From Hyphomonadaceae bacterium UBA7672 (lineage in GTDB: Bacteria; Pseudomonadota; Alphaproteobacteria; Caulobacterales; Hyphomonadaceae), in NCBI GenBank assembly GCA_002483135.1, contig DLHI01000010.1, positions 62,001 to 126,000 on the forward strand: DNA of 64,000 bases, in the 5' to 3' direction. The position numbers and the translations under genes were made by a program. Positions 26,964 through 35,949 of this stretch are shown piece after piece (position 1 is the stretch's first letter; each line of letters opens with the position of its first letter). The notes under the pieces are model-generated. The model worked only from the letters and a program-made list of their open reading frames with translations, was not told the DNA's origin and did no database searches.

Positions 26964-27380
26964 ATGTCAAAAGGTGAAACCGGCAGCTATTCGATCGGCG
27001 CTCTTGCCGAAGCGACTGACACCAAGGTGGAAACCGTCCGCTACTACGAACGGATCGGACTTCTGCCTGAACCCGGCCGCACCGCCGGGAACTATCGCGC
27101 CCATACTGAAGACCATCTGGCCCGGCTGAGTTTCATTCGTCGTGCCCGCGACCTCGGCTTTACTCTGGAACAAATCCGTGCCTTGCTCGGGCTGGCCGAC
27201 CAAAAGGATAAAGACTGCCGCGTCGTAGACGCGATGGCGCGCGGCCAAATCTCCGCCATCGACCGAAAGATTTCGGACCTGAGGGCGCTGCGCCGTGAGT
27301 TGAGCGACCTGCTCGGTCAGTGCCGGCAAGGCACGATAGCGGACTGCCGCATCATCGGCGCGCTGTCGCCGTGCGAATAG
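26964..27380 (+). CDS. MerR-family metal-responsive regulator
   Basis: A 138-residue MerR protein. The winged HTH (YSIGALAEATDTKVETVRYY, ERIGLLPEPGR) is followed by a long dimerisation helix and a metal-binding loop. Cysteines at 85, 120, 128 and 137 follow the divalent (ZntR/CadR/PbrR) pattern with DCRIIGALSP at the C-terminus. It is divergent from the CDF transporter; its start lies four bases from the operator, so it probably regulates both directions. Inducer predicted to be Zn, Cd or Pb. Confidence 0.92.
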   Translation: MSKGETGSYSIGALAEATDTKVETVRYYERIGLLPEPGRTAGNYRAHTEDHLARLSFIRRARDLGFTLEQIRALLGLADQKDKDCRVVDAMARGQISAIDRKISDLRALRRELSDLLGQCRQGTIADCRIIGALSPCE

Positions 27381-27464
27381 CTGTTCCACGCGGACGCAAT
27401 GAAGGTATCAGTCATCGCCGTTCACGACGCCGCCGCACTTGCCGAGATTGCCGGATGCTTTCCT

Positions 27465-27935
27465 GTGGCACGCTGTTGATGATGAGCGTGACGTTCTCGA
27501 CATCGTCGCCCAAACGCGGCGCGACATACGAGCAGCACTGAAACTGTTGAAGCAGATGCTTCGTAGCCAACCGGTCGAGCCCGAGAGCATCGTCACTGAT
27601 AGACTTGCATCGTATGGGTCAGCGCTTCGGGCGCTCCGCAGGGAGGGAGTGCATCGTCCCGGTCGCTTGCGCCGAAAAACTGCGCCGAGGACTCACATCT
27701 TCCAATCCGAAGGTGCGAGCCAAAGGTGCGCCGATTCAAGTCCCGAGAGTCGGCGCAGCGAATTCTGACGACGCGCGCAGCGATCCGTAACGCATTCGAT
27801 GTTCAAAGAGACATGATCAGTCGGCTGACGCTCCGGATCTTTCGCGAACGGGCGGACGATATCTGGGCGGGGCGGTCGCGAGAACGAAATCACGCTTCTC
27901 ACAGGGGGTCGCGTGCCGTCGAGTTCAGCTGACGG
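27465..27935 (+). pseudogene. IS6-family transposase remnant with frameshift
   Basis: The frame beginning about 27465 gives WHAVDDERDVLDIVAQTRRD, ALKLLKQMLRSQPVEPESIV and TDRLASYGSALRALR, covering the second catalytic Asp of an IS6 transposase. A frameshift near 27690-27725 moves the rest (RRFKSRESAQRILTTRAAIR and a C-terminal WAGRSRERN) to another frame. The 5' third and first catalytic Asp are missing. Same orientation as the two other IS6 remnants; it divides the czc module from the copper module. Confidence 0.85.
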
Positions 27936-28560
27936 CTCCTCGGCCAAAGTCTTTGCAAAAGTCCGGAAGCGGTTGAGAGAAAAGATTCTTTAACTTGGGA
28001 TGCCCTTCGAGGGGCTTGGTTCACGCGGGTGTATCGAACTCAAGCGATGGGCCAAGTCTTTCCCACTTTGGAAACATCGCCCAGAAACTGATGGACCGCT
28101 CCGAACATCAGCCCAGCAGGGAGCCGTCGCGATGAATCAGAAGAGGAACAGCAGAAAGGCAAAAGCCGATGCGCCCTATGCCAGTCAAGCATTTCCAGCG
28201 GGGCCAAATGTCCCTCGTTGGGGGTCGCGTCCTGCCAGTAGATCACCTTGTCGTCGGCTGGAGGCAGTGTTCGGATCATACGACGCCATGCCGTCAGCCA
28301 AACTTGATCTGAATCGCACCCTGGCCGGTCATTTCCGGGTGACTAGCGCTGCGTACCAGCCGCGTTGGTTTGGTGCTTTGTATAGGTCGTCACAACTCCG
28401 AGGTTGCGAGTATGCGATCCGGTAGTCTGGCAAGTTCAGTTGAATGCGGCGAAAGTTCCCCTGCACCGGACATGGCGTTCAATCCAAGGGATTCGGAAGG
28501 GCCGTGCGTAGAAGCTTCGAGAACCCCAGTCCATGGAATATACGAGTGAGGATCAACAGG
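27936..28560. other. Gene-poor stretch upstream of the copper oxidase operon
   Basis: About 620 bases. Open frames exist on both strands (28000-28425 plus, 28040-28279 minus), but neither has a recognisable domain or a good start. The minus-strand frame VIYWQDATPNEGHLAPLEML looks protein-like and could be a decayed fragment. The promoter of copA/copB must lie in the last part; I saw no obvious operator. Confidence 0.3.
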
Positions 28561-30372
28561 ATGGTTGGTAGGCCGCTACGAGAACTAGGCCGACGCCAGT
28601 TTCTGGTCGGGACAGCGATGGCGGGCGTCGCGATGACTGCCAGCCCGCTTGGCTGGGCGCAGCAATTGCCAGCCGAAGCTGACGCACCCAAGATTCTCTC
28701 TGGCTCAGATATCTATCTGACGATCGGCCACGGCCAGATCACGATAGATGGCAGGACAGGGCACGCCATCACCATCAACGGCTCCGTTCCCGGACCGACA
28801 ATCCGTCTCAAGGAAGGTCAGACAGTCCGACTGCATGTCACGAACACGCTCGAAGAAGACACGTCGATCCACTGGCACGGACTTCTGGTGCCGTTCGAAA
28901 TGGATGGCGTGCCCGGCGTCAGTTTTCCAGGCATCCGCCCCGGCGAGACTTTCACATACGAATTCCCTGTGAAGCAGTCGGGCACCTACTGGTTCCACAG
29001 TCACTCCGGCCTGCAGGAGCAGGAGGGACACTACGCGGCGATGATCATCGATCCCGCGGGTCCCGATCCAGTGGCATATGATCGCGAGCACGTCATCGTC
29101 TTGTCGGACTACAGTTTCATCCATCCACACCGCCTGTTCCAGAAGCTCAAGCAGGAAGCGGGCGTCTTCAATTTTCAGAAGCAGACCATAGCCGGGCTTC
29201 TGGCTGGCAAGGACCAGTCACTGGCAGAGCGCATGCAGTGGGCCCGCGAACTCATGGATCCGACGGATATCTCGGACATTACCGGGGCGGTCTATTCCTT
29301 CCTCGTCAACGGTCGCGGACCTGCCGATAACTGGACAGGACTCTTCACGCCCGGCGAGCGCGTACGTCTGCGCTTCATCAACGCCGCGGCGCAGACCATA
29401 TTCAATGTGCGCATTCCTGGTCTGAAGCTCAACGTCGTTGCGACCGACGGGCAGAACGTTCGCCCCGTCACGGTCGACGAATTCCAGATCGGTAATGCGG
29501 AGACGTACGACGTCCTCGTCACGCCGACCGAAGATCGCGCGTTTACGCTGGTTGCTGAGGCCGTCGATCGTTCGGGGATGGCGCGCGCAACGCTTGCGCC
29601 CCGCCTTGGCATGACAGCGGAGGTCCCACCGCTGCGGGAACGCCCTCTCGGCACCATGAAAGATATGGGCATGGCGCACGACATGGGCGGCATGAGCGGG
29701 GCGGAGCACGCCGGCCATGCGGGTATGGCTGCGATGGCTGTACCTGGGATGGCGGCGCCGCGCGCGCGCGGGTCCGACGTCATGGGCGATATGGCGGGGA
29801 TGGAAGGCATGGACATGTCCATGCGGAACTGGATGAACGCCCCGCAGGTCGAGCTCGGGCCGGGTGTGCAGTCAATTGCCCCCATGCCGATGGATCGCAC
29901 GGGAGAGACCGGGCAGGGCCTTGAGAGCGTTGGTCATCGTGTTCTTGTCTACAAGGATCTGATCGCTCTTGAACCCAACGCCGACACACGTGCGCCATCG
30001 CGTGAACTGGAGATCCGCCTCACCGGCAACATGGAGCGATTCATGTGGGGCTTCGACGGCAAGAAGTTCTCCGAAAAGCCGGCGCCCTATGGCTTCCGCA
30101 AGAACGAACGTGTCCGCGTCAGCCTTGTCAACGACACCATGATGGCGCACCCCATTCACTTGCATGGTCACTTTTTTGAACTGGCGCACCGTGCCCCTCT
30201 TGGCCACATGCCGCGCAAGCACACGGTCATTGTCGCACCGGGCGGGATTGTGAAGTTCGACTTCACGGCCGAGCCGGGTGACTGGGCGTTTCACTGCCAC
30301 ATGCTCTACCACATGCACGCTGGGATGTTTCAGGTCTTCACCGTACGCCCGCTCGATGGAGCTGCCGCATGA
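28561..30372 (+). CDS. copA: Multicopper oxidase CopA (copper resistance system)
   Basis: A 603-residue periplasmic multicopper oxidase from ATG 28561, whose N-terminus GRRQFLVGTAMAGVAM is a Tat signal. Copper-ligand motifs are complete: HWHG and HSHS in the N-terminal cupredoxin, HPIHLHGHFFE and HCHMLYHMHAGMF at the C-terminus. A Met/His-rich insert (MKDMGMAHDMGGMSG through MEGMDMSM, about residues 365-430) is typical of CopA/PcoA and likely binds extra copper. It presumably oxidises Cu(I) to Cu(II). The stop overlaps copB by four bases. The frame is open upstream to 28444, but that part lacks signal-peptide character. Confidence 0.95.
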   Translation: MVGRPLRELGRRQFLVGTAMAGVAMTASPLGWAQQLPAEADAPKILSGSDIYLTIGHGQITIDGRTGHAITINGSVPGPTIRLKEGQTVRLHVTNTLEEDTSIHWHGLLVPFEMDGVPGVSFPGIRPGETFTYEFPVKQSGTYWFHSHSGLQEQEGHYAAMIIDPAGPDPVAYDREHVIVLSDYSFIHPHRLFQKLKQEAGVFNFQKQTIAGLLAGKDQSLAERMQWARELMDPTDISDITGAVYSFLVNGRGPADNWTGLFTPGERVRLRFINAAAQTIFNVRIPGLKLNVVATDGQNVRPVTVDEFQIGNAETYDVLVTPTEDRAFTLVAEAVDRSGMARATLAPRLGMTAEVPPLRERPLGTMKDMGMAHDMGGMSGAEHAGHAGMAAMAVPGMAAPRARGSDVMGDMAGMEGMDMSMRNWMNAPQVELGPGVQSIAPMPMDRTGETGQGLESVGHRVLVYKDLIALEPNADTRAPSRELEIRLTGNMERFMWGFDGKKFSEKPAPYGFRKNERVRVSLVNDTMMAHPIHLHGHFFELAHRAPLGHMPRKHTVIVAPGGIVKFDFTAEPGDWAFHCHMLYHMHAGMFQVFTVRPLDGAAA

Positions 30373-31388
30373 ACCGGTATCTTCTTCTTGCCGCTCTATC
30401 CCTTGGCATAGCAGCTCCGGCGCTCGCACAACACGAAGGCCATGGGACGGCACAGACGCCGGCTCCTCAGGTGCCCATGGCCCCAAAGCCCGCGCCCCAA
30501 ACGCCCGCGCCAGAGACCCCAGCGCCGCAACCGCAACCTGCAGCGCCTGCTGAACCGCACGCACAGCATGATCACGGCGGTAACCCCGCCGCTGGTGCGC
30601 CGGACCAGCATGCTGGCCACGGCATGGCCGAGGAGTTCGTCGATCCGCCGGAGGCTGGCAATGATGTACCGCCTGACGCGCCAGCTGAGTTTGCGGCCGA
30701 CCGTTTCTTTGGAGTGGACGACATGAACCGGGCGCGCGGCATCCTGCGCGACGAGCATGGTGGTGCGCTGACCTACAAGATCATGGGCGACATGATCGAG
30801 TATCGCAGCCAGGACGGCGAGGATGGCTATGCATGGAATGGCGAAGCATGGTTCGGCGGCGACATCGATCGCTTTGTCATCAAGACCGAAGGCGAAGGCG
30901 GCGAGGATATCGAGAGCGCAGAAATCCAGGCGCTCTACTCGCGCGCTTGGGATCACGTAACGGACCTTCAGATTGGCATCCGGCAGGACATCGAACCTTC
31001 TCCTTCGCGTACTTACCTCGCGCTCGGCTTTGAAACGGTCCTGCCTTACTGGTTCGAGGTTGAAGGAGCGCTGTTCGTCGGCGAACGCGGCCAGGTGCTT
31101 GGGCGCCTCGATGGCGACTACGATTTCCAGCTAACGCAGCGACTCGTCCTTCAGCCGCGCGCCGAGATGAATTTCGCCGCCAAAGACGATGCTGCCATTG
31201 GCCTTGGCTCTGGTCTCTCTGACGCGGAGCTAGGTCTGCGTCTCCGCTATGAGTTTCAGCGTGAATTCGCCCCCTACATAGGGGTCTCGTGGGAACGAAA
31301 GTTCGGAGACACTGCCGACTATGCCCTCGCCGACGGGGAGAGCGCCGAGACAACTAGTTTCGTCGTTGGTTTGCGAGCTTGGTACTGA
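30369..31388 (+). CDS. copB: Copper resistance outer-membrane protein CopB
   Basis: A 339-residue protein with a signal peptide (residues 1-20, ALA-QH), a Pro/His/Met-rich linker (residues 20-95, with HEGHG, HAQHDHGG, DQHAGHGM) and a C-terminal beta-barrel domain of the CopB family (WNGEAWFGGDIDRFVIKTEG, LGLRLRYEFQREFAPYIGV). It is thought to bind or export copper at the outer membrane. It is coupled to copA by a four-base overlap, as in other copAB operons. Confidence 0.95.
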   Translation: MNRYLLLAALSLGIAAPALAQHEGHGTAQTPAPQVPMAPKPAPQTPAPETPAPQPQPAAPAEPHAQHDHGGNPAAGAPDQHAGHGMAEEFVDPPEAGNDVPPDAPAEFAADRFFGVDDMNRARGILRDEHGGALTYKIMGDMIEYRSQDGEDGYAWNGEAWFGGDIDRFVIKTEGEGGEDIESAEIQALYSRAWDHVTDLQIGIRQDIEPSPSRTYLALGFETVLPYWFEVEGALFVGERGQVLGRLDGDYDFQLTQRLVLQPRAEMNFAAKDDAAIGLGSGLSDAELGLRLRYEFQREFAPYIGVSWERKFGDTADYALADGESAETTSFVVGLRAWY

Positions 31389-31595
31389 GGGACGTAGATT
31401 GACGGAATGCAACCAGACTGCTGGCTGTGGCCAGTTGTTGCGCCCGGACGGGCGAGCGCTGAAGGGGCCTAAACAACCTTAGCTAGCTACCATCCTGTCG
31501 AATTGAGGTTCGGTGAGGGGTTCGTTTGCCTCGTGCGTACCTGTTCCAACGGGGCAGCACCTGAAGGTGCGACAGCGGTACGGAGCGGCAGGCAT

Positions 31596-32603
31596 TTGGC
31601 AAACATAACTGAAATCGTGAGGTGCCCATCATCACATGGGCCCCTGAAGCTTGATCACGCCGAGGGTAGGTTCGTTTCGTCGAATGGAACAGCCTATTCA
31701 TTCGACGACAACATCGCGCGTTTTCTGACACCTGTGGCTGCCAATGATGGCAATCGTAGCACCCGGGCCTTCTACGACGAAGGCGGCTGGGCGAAAGACG
31801 CTGATGGTCTTTACGAAGACACCAAAAGATTTGTCGATACGCGACCGGCGTCGCTCCGCTTTACGCGCGCCTGTATGAGCCGGCTGCAAAAGTACTTCAA
31901 CAAGGGTGGTCAGTACTTGCTGGATGCGGGAAGCGGCCCGATCGCGCATAAAGAGCTTCAGGGATATGGTGACAAGTTTGCCAAGCGGGTTTGCCTTGAC
32001 CTCTCGATTCCAGCGCTGCGAGAAGCGCGGCGGAAGCTTGGCGACCGCGGCATCTATCTTCAAGGTGATCTCACAAACTTACCGATCCAGTCGGACGTAA
32101 TCGATGCCGTGATGAGCTTTCACGTAATCTATCAGTTGCCGCCCGATCTACAGGCAGCTGCGTTTCGCGAGCTGTGGCGTGTACTGAAACCCGGCGGCGT
32201 AGCTGTCATCGTCTATTGGTGGGCAGAGCCGAAACTCGCCTGGCGGGTTGAACGAGTCGCGAATGCTCTGCTTGGCAAACGAGAGCAGGAAACTGATCAG
32301 ACGCGCCAAACAGAGTCAGCTAGTGTTCCTGACCACAATCCGCTTTCTTTCGAGTGGTTCAGTGCGCAGGACTGGCCGTTCAAGTACAAACTCGACGTCT
32401 ACCGGGTTGTGCCAAACTCGTTTCTCAAATCCTCGATCCCCGACGATTGGCGAGGTGCCGCGTTCTTGGGGCTCCTGATGACGTTTCAGAAGGTCGCTCC
32501 TCGGTACTGTGGCAAGCATGGCCTGATGCCCGCCATCGTCGTCCGGAAGAGTCACCCTTCAGAGCCGTCGCGCTATATTGAGGCATCTGTACGGAATCGC
32601 TAG
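31596..32603 (+). CDS. Class I SAM-dependent methyltransferase, substrate unknown
   Basis: About 335 residues from a TTG at 31596 that has a GGAG nine bases upstream; the frame is open to 31503 and the start is uncertain. The N-terminal ~40 residues (IVRCPSSHGPLKLDHAEGRF) resemble the Trm112-like leader of some methyltransferases. The SAM fold shows motif I YLLDAGSGPIAHKEL, an acidic motif II (CLDLSIPAL), QGDLTNLPI and FHVIYQLPPDLQ. No substrate can be assigned. Its place between copper genes is unexplained. Confidence 0.7.
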   Translation: MANITEIVRCPSSHGPLKLDHAEGRFVSSNGTAYSFDDNIARFLTPVAANDGNRSTRAFYDEGGWAKDADGLYEDTKRFVDTRPASLRFTRACMSRLQKYFNKGGQYLLDAGSGPIAHKELQGYGDKFAKRVCLDLSIPALREARRKLGDRGIYLQGDLTNLPIQSDVIDAVMSFHVIYQLPPDLQAAAFRELWRVLKPGGVAVIVYWWAEPKLAWRVERVANALLGKREQETDQTRQTESASVPDHNPLSFEWFSAQDWPFKYKLDVYRVVPNSFLKSSIPDDWRGAAFLGLLMTFQKVAPRYCGKHGLMPAIVVRKSHPSEPSRYIEASVRNR

Positions 32604-32690
32604 CCGTTTCTCAATCAGACTATCAACGGCTCGTTGTGGGCGATGTGGCAATCTCATCAAGTCAACACTGGAACGAGATTGGAGAAAATA

Positions 32691-33179
32691 ATGACACGCC
32701 AATGGATCCGGTTGCTGGTGATAGCCTCACTTCTCACGACAGCACCCGCTGCGGCCGTCGCGCAGAACAGTCATGCGCACGTGGTGGTCGTTATGTCGTT
32801 GGAAGCACAGGAAGCCGCAAAAGTGGTCGATGCTTTCCATGCTGCGCTCGTCAATAGCGATGGCGCTGCTGCCGCAGCGCTACTGGCCGTAGATGCGTTG
32901 ATTTTCGAGAGCGGCCATGCCGAACGCTCTAGAGCCGAATACGCTTCGCATCATGCTGGCGCCGATGCTGCCTACGCCGCTGCTGTTCCCTCGAAGCTCA
33001 CGCAACGCAGTGGCTTTGTCCAAGGCGATACCGCCTGGATCGTCAGCGAGAACCGCGCAACAGGGAGCTACAAGGACAAACCCGTCGACCGCGTGACGAC
33101 TGAGACGATGATCCTGCGCAAGACCGCCGAAGGCTGGCGCATTGCCCACATCCATTGGTCTTCGCGTGCCGCGACATAG
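32691..33179 (+). CDS. Secreted NTF2-like (SnoaL/DUF4440-type) protein
   Basis: A 162-residue protein from ATG 32691 with a GGAGA ribosome-binding site and a signal peptide (residues 1-25, AVA-QN). The mature part has the cone-shaped NTF2-like pattern: EAAKVVDAFHAALVNSDGAA near the start and ETMILRKTAEGWRIAHIHWS at the end, as in the DUF4440/SnoaL group. Such proteins occur in copper clusters but have no defined role. It converges on the sigma factor gene, ending eight bases from it. Confidence 0.75.
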   Translation: MTRQWIRLLVIASLLTTAPAAAVAQNSHAHVVVVMSLEAQEAAKVVDAFHAALVNSDGAAAAALLAVDALIFESGHAERSRAEYASHHAGADAAYAAAVPSKLTQRSGFVQGDTAWIVSENRATGSYKDKPVDRVTTETMILRKTAEGWRIAHIHWSSRAAT

Positions 33180-33186
33180 TTTGAGA

Positions 33187-33774
33187 TCAAGGATCATCGA
33201 CATCAAGGCCGTCGGCCTTGAGGGCATCTGCAAGCAGCCGGCGCGCACGATAGACGCGGGTTTCGACGGCCTTGGCCGAGATTCCAAGCGTCTCGCCAGC
33301 TGCCGCCTGGGACAAACCTTCGAAGGCCGTAAGGAGAAGGGGCTCCTTCAGCTGGGCAGGCAGGGCGGCTATCGCCCGGTCGAGGCGGGTCAGCGCGATC
33401 TCATTATTGTCCTCGGAGTTTACCGAGGCGTTGACGTCGGGCGCTGCAGTGGTTTCATCAAGCGTCTTGGCCGCATAGAAGAACTTCCTGACAACGCGGC
33501 GGCGACCCCAGTCCCGGCATTTGTTGAGCGCGATCCGGCGAAGCCAGGTCGCCGCCGGACGACCGCGATCATAACGCCCGAGCGCTCGCCAAGCCGAAAC
33601 GAAGGTTTCCTGGAGGAGATCATACGCTTCATCGGCATCGCCAACGTAGCGGCGGATGAAGCGGTAGAGTGGCTCCTGGTGGCGCCGGACAATTTGGTTG
33701 AAGGCGGAACGATCTCCCTTGATGGAACGTGCGGTAAGCACGGCGTCGCTATCGTCCGGATTGGTTCCGCTCAT
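33187..33774 (-). CDS. cnrH: ECF-type RNA polymerase sigma factor, CnrH-like
   Basis: A 195-residue sigma-70 family ECF factor. Region 2 is QIVRRHQEPLYRFIRRYVGD with the DLLQETFVSAWRAL block; region 4 is LPAQLKEPLLLTAFEGLSQA followed by ISAKAVETRVYRAR. It is the last gene of a cnrY-cnrX-cnrH-like operon, joined to cnrX by a four-base overlap. In the Cupriavidus system CnrH drives Ni/Co pump genes once CnrX senses metal. The likely target here is one of the island's RND operons. Confidence 0.88.
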   Translation of the reverse strand: MSGTNPDDSDAVLTARSIKGDRSAFNQIVRRHQEPLYRFIRRYVGDADEAYDLLQETFVSAWRALGRYDRGRPAATWLRRIALNKCRDWGRRRVVRKFFYAAKTLDETTAAPDVNASVNSEDNNEIALTRLDRAIAALPAQLKEPLLLTAFEGLSQAAAGETLGISAKAVETRVYRARRLLADALKADGLDVDDP

Positions 33775-34211
33775 TTGGCTTCGGCGGTCAACGCCTCGCC
33801 GATCCTGTCGTCGAACTGCTTGCGCTGTTCCGGGGTGAGCACCGCGCGCATGGCGAAGACATGCGCAATCGTCTCCGTCTGAAGCGCTCCCATAGCATCG
33901 TGGAAATGATGGACAGCAGCCTCGACGGCTGGTCCTGCCGTCTCGCTTGCCCGGATTGCAGCGGCCAGCTCAGCATTGGCCTCGCGCATCTCGCTTTCCA
34001 GGGCTTGCCGCCGCGCTGCAAAGTCCGCCTCGAGAACGTGAAGCGCTTTTTCCTGTTCGGCTGTCAGCGAAAGTTCGTCATGCACCATTGCGTGCAGGGA
34101 CCGATCATGTGGTGGGGCAGCAAGCAGTTGGTGGCCCAGCCACATGCCGGCGATCCCGGCCGCGAAGGCGAGGACAACCGTGATGATGGCGCTGCGCACC
34201 GAAACCTTCAC
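33771..34211 (-). CDS. cnrX: Periplasmic Ni/Co sensor, CnrX-like
   Basis: From GTG 34211 (GTGA overlap with the upstream stop, GGAG site behind it) a 146-residue protein with an N-terminal TM segment (residues 5-30) and a periplasmic all-helical metal-resist domain. Numbered from this start, H40, H44, E61, H117 and M121 occupy the spacing of the CnrX metal ligands H42, H46, E63, H119 and M123, all offset by two, which strongly supports a nickel/cobalt sensor. The downstream sigma gene overlaps by four bases. A longer ATG start at 34253 is possible but runs deep into cnrY. Confidence 0.88.
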   Translation of the reverse strand: MKVSVRSAIITVVLAFAAGIAGMWLGHQLLAAPPHDRSLHAMVHDELSLTAEQEKALHVLEADFAARRQALESEMREANAELAAAIRASETAGPAVEAAVHHFHDAMGALQTETIAHVFAMRAVLTPEQRKQFDDRIGEALTAEAK

Positions 34212-34483
34212 TCGGAAGGCTCCAGCAGGGTTGACGGCGCAAGGCTGGACCAAGCGGCAAATGGCGATGGGGAGGGCGCCACGGCTGATGCGGTCGAGGC
34301 GCTTACGGCAGCGCCGCCCATTACGAGGAGCGCCATAGCGGCGGTGCGCAGCCGCCAGGTCTGGCCGGCAATTATTGCACGCTCCGAGAGCTGCTCGCCG
34401 ATTTCGGCGGTTACGCCGCCAAGATCACGATCTAGCGGCTGCTGGTTCAATTTGGCCAGCAAATGGTCGAGTTTTGGCGACAT
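34208..34483 (-). CDS. cnrY: Anti-sigma factor, CnrY-like
   Basis: From ATG 34483 (GGGAGA ribosome-binding site; an upstream ATG at 34501 is weaker) a 91-residue protein with a cytoplasmic N-terminus of about 40 residues (MSPKLDHLLAKLNQQ) and one TM helix (about 50-68, TAAMALLVMGGAAVSASTAS). Size, topology and position match CnrY, the membrane anti-sigma factor that holds CnrH. Primary sequence similarity in this family is low, so the call rests on context. Confidence 0.72.
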   Translation of the reverse strand: MSPKLDHLLAKLNQQPLDRDLGGVTAEIGEQLSERAIIAGQTWRLRTAAMALLVMGGAAVSASTASAVAPSPSPFAAWSSLAPSTLLEPSE

Positions 34484-34629
34484 GCCGGTCTCCCAATACA
34501 TCCGTCTCTGCCAGTCTATACGCAGGGGAGGCGGAATTCACGCAAGGATTAGGCAGGCATACGATGCTTGGCCGCTGTCGGCGGAATTGCAGGCCCAGCG
34601 AACCATCCTGCACGGAAACCAGGCCTCAG

Positions 34630-35481
34630 TTACTCGGCAGGGCCACCAATCGTGGTGGCGGCGGAAATAGCAATAATGGCCACTGCAAACAGGATCGCCT
34701 CGCAAAGCAGCGTAACGCGCAGCCACTTCCGGCCGATGGCCGGATCAGCTGCGACTTTGGCTGTGATGTCCTGCTTGTTCAGGGCGCCGAGGCTCATCGC
34801 GACAATGCCGATCGCGAGCTTGGCGAGCAGAAGAAGACCATAAGTCGTACCGAATAGCTTCTCCGGGTCGCCGGCCAATGTCCAGGCGAGCCATCCGCCA
34901 AGTGCGATCAGAACAGGAATGGCTACCACGGCTATTGCACTGAATCGTCGGAGACGGGAAAGAAGTTCAGAGTCTTCCTGCGTCAGGGCCGGATAGAGAC
35001 TGACCGGAGCGGCCATCCAGAAGCCTGCGATGAAGACATGCACGGCGACCGCGATCGGCGCGAGGCCAGGATCGGCCAGACCCTGCGCGTGTCCCGCGAG
35101 GCCGAATCCAAAACTAAGGGCGGCTGCTCCAAGGGCGGCAGTAAGCCGTGACCCGAACCAGACGCCTCCGACTGAGACGGCGGCTCCTGCAAGGATCGCA
35201 AGTGTCGAATCGCCGAGGACCATCCACGCCAGCGGCATCAGTTCGGAATCGAAGACATTAGTCCCATCTCCCATCTGCGCGATGAGAATGCCGAACCGCA
35301 CCATGGTGAACAAAGCGACGGCAAGACCGGTCAGGGCGATGCGCGACCGCAGGCCCCGAAATGAATCACGCTCCACGATGCCCAAGGCAGCATGGAGCGC
35401 GAAACCGATCGTCAGAAGCGCAAAAAGATTGAGACCAATCCGGTCGGCGAACTGCAGAAGTGACAGTTCGTCCCCGGTCAC
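34630..35481 (-). CDS. copD: CopD-family copper resistance membrane protein
   Basis: A 283-residue inner-membrane protein with about eight TM helices, typical of CopD/PcoD: conserved His near the start of the helices (FALHAALG, GHAQGL, AVHVFIAGFWMAAP) and the C-terminal LFGTTYGLLLLAKLAIG block. CopD works with CopC in copper import or periplasmic copper handling. A GTG starts it six bases after the copC stop codon, so the two are coupled. Confidence 0.92.
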   Translation of the reverse strand: MTGDELSLLQFADRIGLNLFALLTIGFALHAALGIVERDSFRGLRSRIALTGLAVALFTMVRFGILIAQMGDGTNVFDSELMPLAWMVLGDSTLAILAGAAVSVGGVWFGSRLTAALGAAALSFGFGLAGHAQGLADPGLAPIAVAVHVFIAGFWMAAPVSLYPALTQEDSELLSRLRRFSAIAVVAIPVLIALGGWLAWTLAGDPEKLFGTTYGLLLLAKLAIGIVAMSLGALNKQDITAKVAADPAIGRKWLRVTLLCEAILFAVAIIAISAATTIGGPAE

Positions 35482-35485
35482 GATG

Positions 35486-35842
35486 CTACTGGCCCGTCAC
35501 CGTGAAACGCACGGCTCCTGGCATGGCATGACCGTCCCTCGCCATCGACTTCCACGACAGCGTGTAGGAGCCCTTTTCGAGCTTCGGCAGAGGGATCGTG
35601 AACTCCGTGCCCATCGTCTTCGAAGGCTTGAAATCGACCGCGATCATCTTTTTGTTCGCGTCCATCAACATGAGGCTGGTGATGGCGCTCTCGTGCTGGA
35701 ATGTCACTTTGAACTCGGCCGGGGCCTGCGCGAGGCTGGCCTTGTCGTGAATGCTGGTTTCCATCATGCCGCCGTGGGCGAAGGCGGGCGATGCGCCCAG
35801 AAGAGCCGCCGTCAGCATGAGAGTGAGAAGCTTGTTTTTCAT
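35486..35842 (-). CDS. copC: CopC periplasmic copper-binding protein
   Basis: A 118-residue protein with a signal peptide (residues 1-22, AFA-HG) and the CopC beta-barrel. His23, the first mature residue, is the amino-terminal Cu(II) ligand of this family; Cu-site residues also include H32 region (SIHDKASL) and DGHAMPG near the C-terminus. It probably binds Cu(II), with CopD as its membrane partner immediately downstream. Length is normal for CopC. Confidence 0.93.
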   Translation of the reverse strand: MKNKLLTLMLTAALLGASPAFAHGGMMETSIHDKASLAQAPAEFKVTFQHESAITSLMLMDANKKMIAVDFKPSKTMGTEFTIPLPKLEKGSYTLSWKSMARDGHAMPGAVRFTVTGQ

Positions 35843-35949
35843 AGGATGCTCGTTGATCTAGCCGCATTTTTTGTGCGGCGGGGAGGGGTTCACAAGTAAT
35901 ACGCGCCCTTTGGGCGGAGCCCTCATGGAAGGCGACGCCCATTGGAATC

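Noticed and set aside
28000..28425. Plus-strand frame of 141 codons upstream of the copper oxidase
   Set aside because: No domain, no ribosome-binding site, low-quality composition; left as unassigned sequence.
31440..31453. CGCCC GGAC GGGCG hairpin after copB as a terminator
   Set aside because: No T-run follows and the stem is short; not enough for a Rho-independent terminator.
34484..34629. ECF-type promoter upstream of the anti-sigma gene
   Set aside because: TGAATT and CGTATA are present, but spacing is too short for a confident ECF promoter.
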